The notes under the pieces: generated by a model
Seen by the model: only the letters and a program-made list of their open reading frames with translations
Databases searched by the model: none
What the model was told of the DNA's origin: nothing
Source: Paraconexibacter antarcticus
GTDB lineage: Bacteria; Actinomycetota; Thermoleophilia; Solirubrobacterales; Solirubrobacteraceae
Assembly (NCBI RefSeq): GCF_024220175.1
Contig: NZ_CP098502.1
Coordinates: forward strand, 4,964,514 to 5,028,513
Direction of reading: 5' to 3'
DNA: 64,000 nucleotides
In this document: positions 33,170 to 41,494 of the stretch, piece by piece
Position numbering within the stretch: position 1 is the stretch's first letter
Layout of the letters: the number at the start of each line of letters is the position of its first letter
Made by a program: the position numbers and the translations under genes

Positions 33170-34651
33170 TCAGCCGCCGACGTTCAGGGCGACGTACTTC
33201 GTCTCGAGGTACTCCTCCATGCCCTCGGCGCCGCCCTCCCGTCCGAAGCCGGACTGCTTCACCCCGCCGAAGGGCGCGCCGGCGTTCGAGACCATGCCCT
33301 GGTTCAGGCCGATCATGCCCGTCTCCAGGCGCTCGACGACGCGGAAGGCGCGGTCCAGGTCGCGGGTGTAGACGTAGGCGACGAGGCCGTACTCGGTGTC
33401 GTTCGCCATCGCGATCGCCTCGTCGTCGTCGGAGAAGGCGACGACGGGCGCGACCGGGCCGAAGATCTCCTCGGTGAGGACGCGGGCACCGGGCGCGACC
33501 TCGGCGAGGACCGTCGGCGCGAAGAAGTGGCCCGGGCCGTCGACCGCACCGCCGCCGGTGAGGACGCGGGCGCCACCGTCCACGGCGTCCTTCACCATCG
33601 CGCCGATCTCCTGCACCGCGTCGGCGTTGATGAGCGGGCCGACGTCGGCGCCGTCCTCGGTCCCGCGGGCGACGGTGAGCGCGCCCATCCGCTGCGCGAG
33701 CTTGTCCGCGAACGCCTCGGCCACCGACTCGTGGACGATGAAGCGGTTGGCCGAGGTGCACGCCTCACCCATGTTCCGCATCTTCGCGATCATCGCGCCG
33801 TCGACGGCGGCGTCGAGGTCGGCGTCGCCGAAGACGACGAACGGGGCGTTGCCGCCGAGTTCCATCGAGACCTTGAGGACCTGCTCGGAGGCCTGCTTGA
33901 TGAGCGTCTTCCCGACGGCCGTCGAGCCGGTGAAGGAGAGCTTGCGAGCGCGCGGGTCGGCGATGAGCGGCGCCATCGTGTCGCCCGACTTCTCCGCGGT
34001 GATGACGTTGAGGACGCCGCCGGGCAGGCCGGCCTCCTCGAGGATCTGCGCGAGCGCGAGCATGCACAGGGGCGTCTGCTTCGCGGGCTTGACGACCATC
34101 GTGCAGCCGGCGGCGATCGCGGGGGCGATCTTCCGCGTCCCCATCGCGAGCGGGAAGTTCCAGGGGGTGATGAACAGGCACGGCCCGATCGCCTGCTTCA
34201 TCGTCAGCACGCGCCCGGCACCGCTCTCGTTGACGGTGAAGCGCCCGTTGATGCGGACCGCCTCCTCGGCGTACCAGCGCACGAAGTTGTTCGCGTAGGC
34301 GATCTCGGCCTTGGACTCGCTGATCGGCTTGCCCATCTCGAGGGTCATGAGCAGCGCGATGTCGTCCGTGCGCTCGACGATGAGCTCGTAGGCCCGGCGC
34401 AGGACCTCGCCCCGCTCGCGCGGCGCCGTCGTCCGCCACGCCTCCCCGGCGGCGCAGGCGGCGTCGAGCGCGGCCTTCGCGTCGCCGAGGCTCGCGTCCG
34501 CGACGGCGCAGAGCGGCTGCCCGGTCGACGGGTCCTCGACGTCGATCGTGCCGCCGCCCTCGGCGTCGCGCCACTCCCCCCCGATGTAGAGCCGGTGCGG
34601 CACCGCCTCCACGACGGCGGATTCGCGGGACGTGAGCGCTGACGTCGGCAT
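33170..34651 (-). CDS. gabD: NAD(P)-dependent succinate-semialdehyde dehydrogenase-like aldehyde dehydrogenase
   Basis: A 493-residue aldehyde dehydrogenase that probably oxidises succinate semialdehyde. Active-site residues are intact, unlike the ALDH at 60499: the Asn in ITPWNFPLAM, the general base Glu in SMELGGNAPF and the nucleophile C298 in NMGEACTSANR. FTGSTAVGK is the cofactor-binding segment. The sequence around GEACTSANRF and ETGMIGLNQG matches the SSADH group. ATG 34651 lies 6 bases after TATGCT, so a leaderless mRNA is predicted. No gabT is adjacent. Confidence 0.88.
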   Translation of the reverse strand: MPTSALTSRESAVVEAVPHRLYIGGEWRDAEGGGTIDVEDPSTGQPLCAVADASLGDAKAALDAACAAGEAWRTTAPRERGEVLRRAYELIVERTDDIALLMTLEMGKPISESKAEIAYANNFVRWYAEEAVRINGRFTVNESGAGRVLTMKQAIGPCLFITPWNFPLAMGTRKIAPAIAAGCTMVVKPAKQTPLCMLALAQILEEAGLPGGVLNVITAEKSGDTMAPLIADPRARKLSFTGSTAVGKTLIKQASEQVLKVSMELGGNAPFVVFGDADLDAAVDGAMIAKMRNMGEACTSANRFIVHESVAEAFADKLAQRMGALTVARGTEDGADVGPLINADAVQEIGAMVKDAVDGGARVLTGGGAVDGPGHFFAPTVLAEVAPGARVLTEEIFGPVAPVVAFSDDDEAIAMANDTEYGLVAYVYTRDLDRAFRVVERLETGMIGLNQGMVSNAGAPFGGVKQSGFGREGGAEGMEEYLETKYVALNVGG

Positions 34652-34657
34652 GGTCCG

Positions 34658-34663
34658 AGCATA
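34658..34663 (-). promoter_or_regulatory. -10 box (TATGCT) for the succinate-semialdehyde dehydrogenase gene, leaderless
   Basis: TATGCT is followed by six bases and then ATG 34651. Confidence 0.6.
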
Positions 34664-34797
34664 GACGCGGCCGGGAGCACCTCGCGGGCGCGAGCCCGCG
34701 GCGGACGCTGGACGCGTGGGCGCCCCCGGACCCGGGTACTCCAGGGGGGTTCGGCGCGTGCCGATGGTGACCTGTGCAACGCTCGCCCCGCTGCAAC

Positions 34798-36444
34798 ATG
34801 GACCGCCGCCGCCATCGCCCGTCCCGCCCCGTCCTCCTCGCGCGCCTGCTCCTCGCCGGCGCCGCGCTCACCGCACCCCTCGCGGCCGCGCCGGCGGCGC
34901 CCGCGAAGACCGTCATGGTCATCGAGGGACGCGGCTTCGGCCACGGCGTCGGCCTCAGCCAATACGGCGCCTACGGCTTCGCCCAGCACGGCCGCTCCTA
35001 CCGCCAGATCCTCGCCCACTACTACCCGGGCACGAGCTACGGGCGGGTCAGCGGGCAGACGATCGGCGTCGACCTCGCGGACGGCCGCGCGAGCGTCCGC
35101 TTCGCGGGGGCGGGGGACGTCGGCGGCAGGGCGGTGGACCCGGGGCGGACCTACCACGTCGTCGTGACGAAGAAGGGGATGCTCGAGCTCCGCGACGACC
35201 GGGGCAGGAAGCTCCTGCGCGGCCGCGGCGCGCTCGCCGTCACCCGCGGCGGGGCCCCCGTCCAGCTCCTCGGCCGGTCGGGCGACGGGATCGTCGACGG
35301 CGCCTACCGCGGCGCGCTCGTCCTGGTGCCGCAGCCGGGGCGGCGGATCGGCGTCGTCAACCGGCTCGACCTCGAGGACTACCTGCGCGGCGTCGTCGGC
35401 TCCGAGAGCCCGTCCGGCTGGCCGGCGGCGGCGCTGCGGGCCCAGGCCGTCGCGGCGCGGAGCTACGCGGTCGCGACCGGCGCCGGGCACGACCTGTACG
35501 CCGACACGCGCTCGCAGGTCTACCACGGCGTCGCGGCCGAGTCCGCGTCGACCGACGCGGCGATCGCGGGGACGCGCGGCCTCGTCCTCATGTCCGGTGG
35601 CCGGGTCGCCACGACGTACTTCTTCTCGACCTCGGGCGGTCGCACCGAGGCGGTCCAGTACGGCTTCCCCGGCGCCGCGCCGGTGCCGTACCTCGTCTCG
35701 GTGAGCGACCCGTACGACACGACCTCGCCGAAGCACACCTGGCGGCTGCGGCTGACGATGGACGAGGCGAACGCGCGGCTCGCCGGACTCGTCCCCGGGC
35801 GCCTGCGGCGCATCGAGGTGCTCCAGCACGGCGACTCGCCGCGGATCGTCCGCGCGCGCCTCGTCGGCTCGCGCGGGTCGGCGGTCGTCGACGGCCTGAC
35901 GCTCAAGTCGCGCCTGCGCCTCTATGACACGTGGGCGCGCTTCAGCTTCGTCACGACCGCGGTGGGGACGCACCGCACGCGGGTCCTCGTCCCGGCGCCG
36001 CCTCCGGCGTCCGCCGCCGCGGTGCCCGACGTCCTGCGGGCCTTCACCACGCCGCCCCGCCCCGTGTCCTTCACCGGCTGGGCGTCGTTCTCGGACGTCA
36101 CCACGCAGGCGCCGCAGCCCACGACCGGCAGCGCGGTCCTCGCCCCCGCGAGCGCGTCCGCGTCCGCCGTCCCGACGCCCGCCACGCCGGCCCCCGTGAA
36201 GGCCGCGAGGCCGCGCGTCCGCGTCCGCCGCGTCGTCCGCCTGAGCGGCCGGTTCACCGGCCGCACGCGCCCGATCCGGCTCGCGGTCCAGCGCGGCGCC
36301 GGCGGTGGCCGCTGGCGGACGGTCACGAAGCTCCGCACGAACGCGCGGGGCTTCTACACCTACGTCCCGGCCCGCCCGGGGGTGTACCGCGTGCGGACGA
36401 GGGCCCTCGCCGGGCCCCCGGTCCGCGTGCGGCTGCCGCGCTGA
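34798..36444 (+). CDS. Secreted SpoIID/LytB domain protein
   Basis: A 548-residue secreted protein. The signal peptide (LLARLLLAGAALTAPLAAAP) is followed by GRGFGHGVGLSQYGAYGFA, an amidase-enhancer/SpoIID-like motif, then the core NRLDLEDYLRGVVGSESPSGW and AQAVAARSYAV, which hold the acidic residue of the lytic transglycosylase. A Pro/Ala linker leads to a C-terminal beta domain of about 90 residues. SpoIID cleaves denuded glycan strands; the N-terminal HGVGLSQ motif is usual in this family. ATG 34798 is preferred to GTG 34774 because the signal peptide starts there. The partner SpoIIM-like gene is at 3.3 kb. Confidence 0.85.
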   Translation: MDRRRHRPSRPVLLARLLLAGAALTAPLAAAPAAPAKTVMVIEGRGFGHGVGLSQYGAYGFAQHGRSYRQILAHYYPGTSYGRVSGQTIGVDLADGRASVRFAGAGDVGGRAVDPGRTYHVVVTKKGMLELRDDRGRKLLRGRGALAVTRGGAPVQLLGRSGDGIVDGAYRGALVLVPQPGRRIGVVNRLDLEDYLRGVVGSESPSGWPAAALRAQAVAARSYAVATGAGHDLYADTRSQVYHGVAAESASTDAAIAGTRGLVLMSGGRVATTYFFSTSGGRTEAVQYGFPGAAPVPYLVSVSDPYDTTSPKHTWRLRLTMDEANARLAGLVPGRLRRIEVLQHGDSPRIVRARLVGSRGSAVVDGLTLKSRLRLYDTWARFSFVTTAVGTHRTRVLVPAPPPASAAAVPDVLRAFTTPPRPVSFTGWASFSDVTTQAPQPTTGSAVLAPASASASAVPTPATPAPVKAARPRVRVRRVVRLSGRFTGRTRPIRLAVQRGAGGGRWRTVTKLRTNARGFYTYVPARPGVYRVRTRALAGPPVRVRLPR

Positions 36445-36464
36445 GGGCGGCGCCGCGCGGTCAC

Positions 36465-36480
36465 GCCTCGCGGCCGAGGC
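36465..36480. terminator. Short hairpin between convergent SpoIID and MaoC genes
   Basis: GCCTCG and CGAGGC flank a CGGC loop, in a 41-base gap between convergent stops. No U-tract; weak. Confidence 0.35.
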
Positions 36481-36485
36481 GAACC

Positions 36486-36944
36486 TCAGGCCGCGGCGTA
36501 GAAGCGCACGACCGACTCGGCCACGCAGACGGGCTTGCTGCCGCCCTCGATCTCGTACGTCTGCGTCACGCGCGCCTGCACGCCGCCGGCGACGTCGGTG
36601 AGCGCGGCGAGCGTCGCCGTCATCCGCAGCTTCGAGTCGACCGGCACCGGCGCCGGGAAGCGGACCTTCTCGTAGCCGTAGTTCAGCGCGAACGCGATGC
36701 CGGTCATCGTCCAGATCTCCTCGCTGAAGACCGGGCCGAGGGAGATCGTGAAGAGGCCATGGGCGATCGTCCCGCCGAACGGGGTCGCCTTCGCCTTCTC
36801 GGGGTCGACGTGGATGAACTGGTGGTCGCCGGTGGCGTCCGCGAACGCGTCGATCGCCGCCTGGTCGATCGTCTTCCAGGCCGAGACGCCGAGCTCCTTG
36901 CCCTCGTACGTCCGCAGTTCGTCGATGCCGTTGATCGTGAGCAT
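36486..36944 (-). CDS. MaoC-like (R)-enoyl-CoA hydratase
   Basis: A 152-residue hotdog-fold protein. TIDQAAIDAFADATGDHQFIHVDPEKAK holds the hydratase pair (Asp and His in GDHQFIHVD), and FGGTIAHGLFTISL is the conserved HGL loop. NodN/R-hydratase relatives hydrate enoyl-CoA in fatty acid metabolism. ATG 36944 lies 7 bases after TAGGAT and so has its own leaderless promoter despite the short gap to the kinase gene upstream. Confidence 0.88.
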   Translation of the reverse strand: MLTINGIDELRTYEGKELGVSAWKTIDQAAIDAFADATGDHQFIHVDPEKAKATPFGGTIAHGLFTISLGPVFSEEIWTMTGIAFALNYGYEKVRFPAPVPVDSKLRMTATLAALTDVAGGVQARVTQTYEIEGGSKPVCVAESVVRFYAAA

Positions 36945-36951
36945 GGCCGCG

Positions 36952-36957
36952 ATCCTA
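36952..36957 (-). promoter_or_regulatory. -10 box (TAGGAT) for the MaoC gene, leaderless
   Basis: TAGGAT lies 7 bases before ATG 36944, in the 20-base gap after the ABC1 kinase stop. Confidence 0.6.
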
Positions 36958-36964
36958 TGCGGCG

Positions 36965-38365
36965 TCAGGCGACCGCGCCCGCCGGGGGACGCGCCCGGCC
37001 CGCCCACGCGGCCTCCGCCTCGCCGAGCTCCGTCGTCGGGCGGGTGCCGGGCTCGAGCGACTCGCGCATGAGCGCGTTCCAGTCCGCGCCGGCGCGCAGC
37101 TCGCCGAGGACGGCGAAGAGCAGGCCCTCCATGCGGCGGATGAGCAGCGCCTCGGCCGGGACGGTCTGGCGGCGCATCGCCTCGAAGTACGGCGACCGCG
37201 GGGAGCCGGCGACCTCCATGATCTCGCGGACCAGATCCGGCGTGATGCGCCGGAAGCCGGGCTCGAGGTACCAGGCGCCCGCGGCCTTCAGCTGGGCGTG
37301 GACGTCGTCGACCGGGAAGCTGCCGGGGTCCGGGAGGTAGCCGAGGACCCCGAGCTGGCGGTGCACGCCGACGGCGTCCTCGGCGAGCAGCGCACGGCCG
37401 ATCTGCCGCTCGCCCTCGAGGTACTCGTCGGGCACCTTGCGCATGAGGCCGAAGTCCAGGAAGCAGACCTTGCCGTCCGGGGTGAAGATGACGTTGCCCG
37501 GGTGGGGGTCGCCGCAGGCGAGGTGCTCGCGGTTCAGCAGACCGAAGTAGAAGCGGTAGAGGATCTCGCCGTAGCGGTCGCGCTCGGCCTCGGGCCGGTC
37601 GGCGACCGCCGCGAAGCCGACGCCCTCGATGAACTCGGTCACGAGGACGCGGCGCGTCGAGAGGGCCGTGTCGACGGCGGGGATCGTGACGAACGGGTGC
37701 CCGCGGAACGCCCGCGCGACGGCGCGCTGGTGCTGCGCCTCGATCTCGTAGTCGAGCTCCTCCCCGATGCGGTCCTTCAGCTCGCCGGCGATCGCCTTCA
37801 CGTCGAGCCCCGGCGCGAGGCGCTTGACGAGCGGGAAGAGGAGGTTCGCGTTGCGCAGGTCGGTCTCGACCGCCTCGGCGACCCCGGGGTACTGGACCTT
37901 GACGGCGACCTCGCGGCCGTCGTGCGTCGTCGCGCGGTACACCTGCCCGATCGACGCGGCGGCGATCGGCTCCTCGTCGAAGGCGGCGAAGACGTCGGAC
38001 ATCCTCCCGTCGAGGTCCTGCTCGAGGACCTTGCGCATCTTCGCGAAGGGGACGCGGGGCGCGTCGTCGCGGAGCTGGGCGAGCTTCGCCTTGAAGTTCT
38101 CGCGCTCGCCCTCGGGGACGAGCTCGAAGTCGATCGTCGAGAGGACCTGGCCGATCTTCATCGCCGCGCCCTTCATCTGCCCGAGCTGGGCGACGATCTC
38201 GTTCGCGGTGTCCATGGCCCGCTCGCCGAGCTTCTCGTCGGCCTTCTCGTCCGAGCGGAAGCGGTTGGCCGTGTTCGTGCCGACCCAGCGCGCGCCCTGG
38301 CCCGCGACGAGGCCGCCGAACTTCGCGGTGCGGCCGAGGCGGGAGGTGGGGATCTTGGGGCTCAT
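36965..38365 (-). CDS. ABC1/UbiB family atypical kinase
   Basis: A 466-residue protein with the UbiB/ADCK hallmarks: the KxGQ motif (MKGAAMKIGQVLST), Ala-rich nucleotide loop (AAASIGQVYRA), VAVKVQYPG with the ATP-binding Lys, EELDYEIEAQ, GDPHPGNVIF with the catalytic Asp, and LDFGLM. These proteins act on isoprenoid quinone or lipid metabolism; the usual C-terminal membrane helices are not obvious here. ATG 38365 is preceded by AGGAGG, one of the few strong ribosome sites in the region. It diverges from the exonuclease gene with 42 bases between. Confidence 0.88.
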   Translation of the reverse strand: MSPKIPTSRLGRTAKFGGLVAGQGARWVGTNTANRFRSDEKADEKLGERAMDTANEIVAQLGQMKGAAMKIGQVLSTIDFELVPEGERENFKAKLAQLRDDAPRVPFAKMRKVLEQDLDGRMSDVFAAFDEEPIAAASIGQVYRATTHDGREVAVKVQYPGVAEAVETDLRNANLLFPLVKRLAPGLDVKAIAGELKDRIGEELDYEIEAQHQRAVARAFRGHPFVTIPAVDTALSTRRVLVTEFIEGVGFAAVADRPEAERDRYGEILYRFYFGLLNREHLACGDPHPGNVIFTPDGKVCFLDFGLMRKVPDEYLEGERQIGRALLAEDAVGVHRQLGVLGYLPDPGSFPVDDVHAQLKAAGAWYLEPGFRRITPDLVREIMEVAGSPRSPYFEAMRRQTVPAEALLIRRMEGLLFAVLGELRAGADWNALMRESLEPGTRPTTELGEAEAAWAGRARPPAGAVA

Positions 38366-38395
38366 GGTCCTCCTGGGTACGGGCGGGAGGCCTCC

Positions 38396-38401
38396 GAGGA
38401 T
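38396..38401 (+). promoter_or_regulatory. Possible -10 box (GAGGAT) for the exonuclease gene
   Basis: GAGGAT is 6 bases before ATG 38408. It lacks the leading T, so it is weaker than the other boxes. Confidence 0.35.
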
Positions 38402-38407
38402 GGCAGC

Positions 38408-39301
38408 ATGCCGCGCATGTCCTCTCCGGCCCCGTTGCTCGTCGTCGACACGCCGTCCCTCCTGTACCGCGCGTTCTTCGCGCTGCCCTCGTCGATCAAA
38501 GGCCTGGACGGGCGGCCGGTGAACGGGCTGCTCGGCTGCGCGAACCTCATCCTGCAGGTCGTCGAGGCCCACGATCCGCGCGCGGTCGTCCTCTGCAACG
38601 GCGCCGAGGCCGCGCACTACCGGACGGCGGCGTTCGCGGGCTACCACGCCGCCCGCGAGCCGATGCCGGAGAAGCTCGTCTGGCAGTGGGAGCAGGCGCC
38701 GGCCTTCTACGAGCGCTTCGGCTGGATCCACCACGCGAGCGAGGACCTCGAGGCGGACGACCTCCTCGGCGCCTACGCGTCCGTCGAACGGGAGGCCGGC
38801 GGCCGCACCCTGCTGTTCACCGGCGATCGCGACATGTTCCAGTGCGTCGACGCGCAGACGACCGTCCTCTTCCCCGGCGGGAAGGACGGCCCGTCGGTCG
38901 TCGACGTCGCGGAGGTCCGCCGCCGCTACGGGATCGAGCCCGCGCAGGTCCCGGACTTCATCGCGCTGCGCGGTGACCCGTCCGACGGGCTGCCGGGCGC
39001 GAAGGGCGTCGGGGAGAAGGGCGCCGCCGCGCTCCTCGCCGAGCACTCGGACCTCGAGACGCTCATCGACCTCGCCGCGCGCGACGCGGCCACGGATTCG
39101 AGATCGCTGAAGCCGCGGGTCCGGACGGCCCTCCGCGAGCAGGCGGACGAGCTGCGGGCCTTCCGTCACATCGCGACCCTGCAGCCGGTCGCCGTGACCC
39201 GTCCGCCCGACACGCCCACCCGGTTCGCCGAGGCCGCGGAGGCGGCACGGGAGTTCGGGATGGCCCGCCTGGCGGACCGGCTCGCCGCCTGGAGGGCGTG
39301 A
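38408..39301 (+). CDS. Stand-alone 5'-3' exonuclease (Pol I N-terminal domain-like)
   Basis: A 297-residue FEN-type nuclease like the isolated N-terminal domain of DNA polymerase I. Metal-binding acidic residues are visible in LLVVDTPSLLYRAFFA, SEDLEADDLLGAYA and LLFTGDRDMFQCVD, and the helix-hairpin-helix LPGAKGVGEKGAAALL follows. It should remove 5' flaps and RNA primers. Short ORFs of this type occur as a second copy besides polA in many bacteria. ATG 38408 or 38417 are equally possible. Confidence 0.87.
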   Translation: MPRMSSPAPLLVVDTPSLLYRAFFALPSSIKGLDGRPVNGLLGCANLILQVVEAHDPRAVVLCNGAEAAHYRTAAFAGYHAAREPMPEKLVWQWEQAPAFYERFGWIHHASEDLEADDLLGAYASVEREAGGRTLLFTGDRDMFQCVDAQTTVLFPGGKDGPSVVDVAEVRRRYGIEPAQVPDFIALRGDPSDGLPGAKGVGEKGAAALLAEHSDLETLIDLAARDAATDSRSLKPRVRTALREQADELRAFRHIATLQPVAVTRPPDTPTRFAEAAEAAREFGMARLADRLAAWRA

Positions 39302-39384
39302 GCCCGCCGCGCGGTCACCGTCGTCGCGCCAACCGTCACACGGCGACGTGCAGCCGTCGCCCGGGGCCCCGTCGTGCGTCATCA

Positions 39385-39390
39385 TAGGGC
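39385..39390 (+). promoter_or_regulatory. -10-like box (TAGGGC) for GH2 paralogue 2
   Basis: TAGGGC lies 6 bases before GTG 39397. The last base differs from the consensus T. Confidence 0.45.
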
Positions 39391-39396
39391 GCGCCC

Positions 39397-41472
39397 GTGA
39401 CCCGCCGCTCCCTCGCGACGACCGTCGCGGCCGCCTTCGCGGCCGCCTGCCTGCTCCCCGCCGCGGCCCCCGCGGCCGGTCCCGCCGTCCCCGCGGCCGT
39501 GCCGCTGGCGACGGGCTGGCAGAAGCTCGCCGACCCCGGCAACGAGGGCGTCGGGGCGGGCTACTGGCGGCCGGACACGCGCCACACGTGGAAGCCCGCG
39601 GTGGTCCCCTCGGTCATCACCGGGGCGACGACCGAGGCCGCGTTCAAGGGCTCGGTCGAGTGGTACCGGACGACCTTCACCGCGCCCCCCGCCACGGCCG
39701 GGTTCACGGACGACGTCCACTTCGAGCAGGTCCGCCGGACCGCGCAGGTGTGGCTCAACGGGGTGGCGCTCGGGCGCCACGAGGACCCGTACGTCCCCTT
39801 CGACCTGCCGACCCGCGGCGCGCTGCGCCCGGGCGCGCGCAACGTCCTCGTCGTCCGCGTGGACAACCGCAAGTCGAGCCGGGTCCGCGAGGGCTGGTGG
39901 AACTGGGGCGGCATCACGCGGCCGGTGTCGCTCGTCCCCCGGGGGGCGCTCGAGCTCCGGGACGCCGGGGTCCTCAGCGACGTGCGCTGCGCGGACGGCG
40001 GCGGAGACTGCAGGGCGGCCGCGCGCCTGGACGGGACGCTCGTCAACCGCTCCGACCACCCGATCGCCGCGCCGCGGGTGACGCTCGCGCTGAGCGACGG
40101 CAGGACGCTGACCCGCACCTTCGCGGCGCGGTCGCTCGCCCCCGGCGAGGAGACGCACGTGCAGTTCGAGCTGCCCGTCCCCGACGCGCACCTGTGGTCC
40201 CCGCAGGACCCGCACCTCTACGGCGTGACCGTCACGACGAGCGCGGGCGACGTCGCCCAGCAGGTCGACCGCTGGCGGACGGGGCTGCGCTCGGTGACCG
40301 TCGAGGACGGGATGCTGAACCTCAACGGGCGCCAGCTGCAGCTCCGCGGCGCGGCCGTGCAGGAGGACGTCCCGGGCCGGGGGCCGGCCCTGACCGACGC
40401 GGACATCGCGCAGACCGTCGCGGAGCTGAAGGCCGTCCACGCGAACGTCACCCGCGCGCACTACCTGCTGAACCCGAAGCTCCTCGACGCGCTCGACGCC
40501 GCCGGGATCATGGTCTGGAGCCAGGCCCCGATCTACCACCGCGACGTCCTCCTCGAGACGCCGGCCAAGCGCGACACCGCCCTCGCGACGGTCCGCGGGA
40601 CGATCCTGCAGGCCCGCAACCACCCGTCGGTCATCACCCACTCGGTCGCGAACGAGCTGAGCCCGGTCCCGGACACGACGCCGGGGACCGCCGCCTTCCT
40701 CGCCGCGGCCCGCTCGCTCGCGGCGTCCCTGGACCCGACGATCCCCGTGAGCGTCGACCTCCTGAGCTACCCGGGGTACGCGCGCCAGCGGGCCTACGCG
40801 GCGTTCCCGCTGCTCGGCATCAACTCGTACTTCGGCTGGTACACGGGCAAGGCGGAGCACTCGGTCGCCAAGCTCTCCGACCTAGGCCCCTACCTCGACC
40901 ACATGCGCCGCCTCTACCCCACGCAGGGGCTCGAGGTCACGGAGTTCGGGGCGGAGTCGACGTTCGCCGGGCCGGCGAGCGAGAAGGAGACGTACGCCTT
41001 CCAGACCGACTACCTGCGGCGGGTGCTCGCGATCATCGAGCAGCGGCCGTTCATCGGCGGCGCGATCTACTGGACGCTGCGCGAGTTCGCCGTCAAGCCG
41101 CACTGGGTCGGCGGCGTGTCGCGACCGGGCGTCGAGCGCAACTCGATCCACCACAAGGGCCTCATCACCTACGACGGGCGCCGGAAGCCGGCGTGGTCGC
41201 TCGCCGAGCACGACTTCGCGTCGACCGCGGACTACCGCAGCGTGAGCCCCGCGGCGGCCGCCGGGGTGGCCGACGAGACCGGCGGCCCGGGGCGCCTGGA
41301 GGCGCTCGGCCTGGCCCTCGGCCTGCTGCTGCTGCTGGCGCTCGACGGCTGGGTCATCGCGGGCGTCTGGCGGCGGCGCGCGCGGGCGCGGAGCGGCCGC
41401 GGCGTCGCGGGGACCCGCTCGGGGCAGCGCGCCGAGGCGACGCAGGAAGCGGCCGGCGCCCGCGCCGCGTAG
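39397..41472 (+). CDS. Secreted, membrane-anchored glycoside hydrolase family 2, paralogue 2
   Basis: A 691-residue GH2 enzyme related to the gene at 31198. Signal peptide (LATTVAAAFAAACLLPAA), sugar-binding domain (VEWYRTTFTAP, VWLNGVALGRHEDPYVPFD), then the barrel with acid/base E420 in HSVANELSPV and nucleophile E516 in LEVTEFGAES. Near the C-terminus a single helix (LGLALGLLLLLALDGWVIAGVW) followed by Arg-rich residues should anchor it to the membrane, with the catalytic part outside. The paralogue lacks this anchor. The start is GTG 39397, just after a TAGGGC box. The substrate is probably a beta-galactoside or glucuronide. Confidence 0.88.
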   Translation: MTRRSLATTVAAAFAAACLLPAAAPAAGPAVPAAVPLATGWQKLADPGNEGVGAGYWRPDTRHTWKPAVVPSVITGATTEAAFKGSVEWYRTTFTAPPATAGFTDDVHFEQVRRTAQVWLNGVALGRHEDPYVPFDLPTRGALRPGARNVLVVRVDNRKSSRVREGWWNWGGITRPVSLVPRGALELRDAGVLSDVRCADGGGDCRAAARLDGTLVNRSDHPIAAPRVTLALSDGRTLTRTFAARSLAPGEETHVQFELPVPDAHLWSPQDPHLYGVTVTTSAGDVAQQVDRWRTGLRSVTVEDGMLNLNGRQLQLRGAAVQEDVPGRGPALTDADIAQTVAELKAVHANVTRAHYLLNPKLLDALDAAGIMVWSQAPIYHRDVLLETPAKRDTALATVRGTILQARNHPSVITHSVANELSPVPDTTPGTAAFLAAARSLAASLDPTIPVSVDLLSYPGYARQRAYAAFPLLGINSYFGWYTGKAEHSVAKLSDLGPYLDHMRRLYPTQGLEVTEFGAESTFAGPASEKETYAFQTDYLRRVLAIIEQRPFIGGAIYWTLREFAVKPHWVGGVSRPGVERNSIHHKGLITYDGRRKPAWSLAEHDFASTADYRSVSPAAAAGVADETGGPGRLEALGLALGLLLLLALDGWVIAGVWRRRARARSGRGVAGTRSGQRAEATQEAAGARAA

Positions 41473-41481
41473 CGCGTTCCC

Positions 41482-41487
41482 TACCCT
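41482..41487 (+). promoter_or_regulatory. -10 box (TACCCT) for the SDR gene, leaderless
   Basis: TACCCT is 7 bases before GTG 41495, supporting that start. Confidence 0.55.
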
Positions 41488-41494
41488 CTGCAGG

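Noticed and set aside
34681..34797. Terminator-like GCGGGCGCGAGCCCGC near 34690
   Set aside because: It lies between divergent genes (gabD and SpoIID), where a terminator is not expected; probably chance palindrome in GC-rich DNA.
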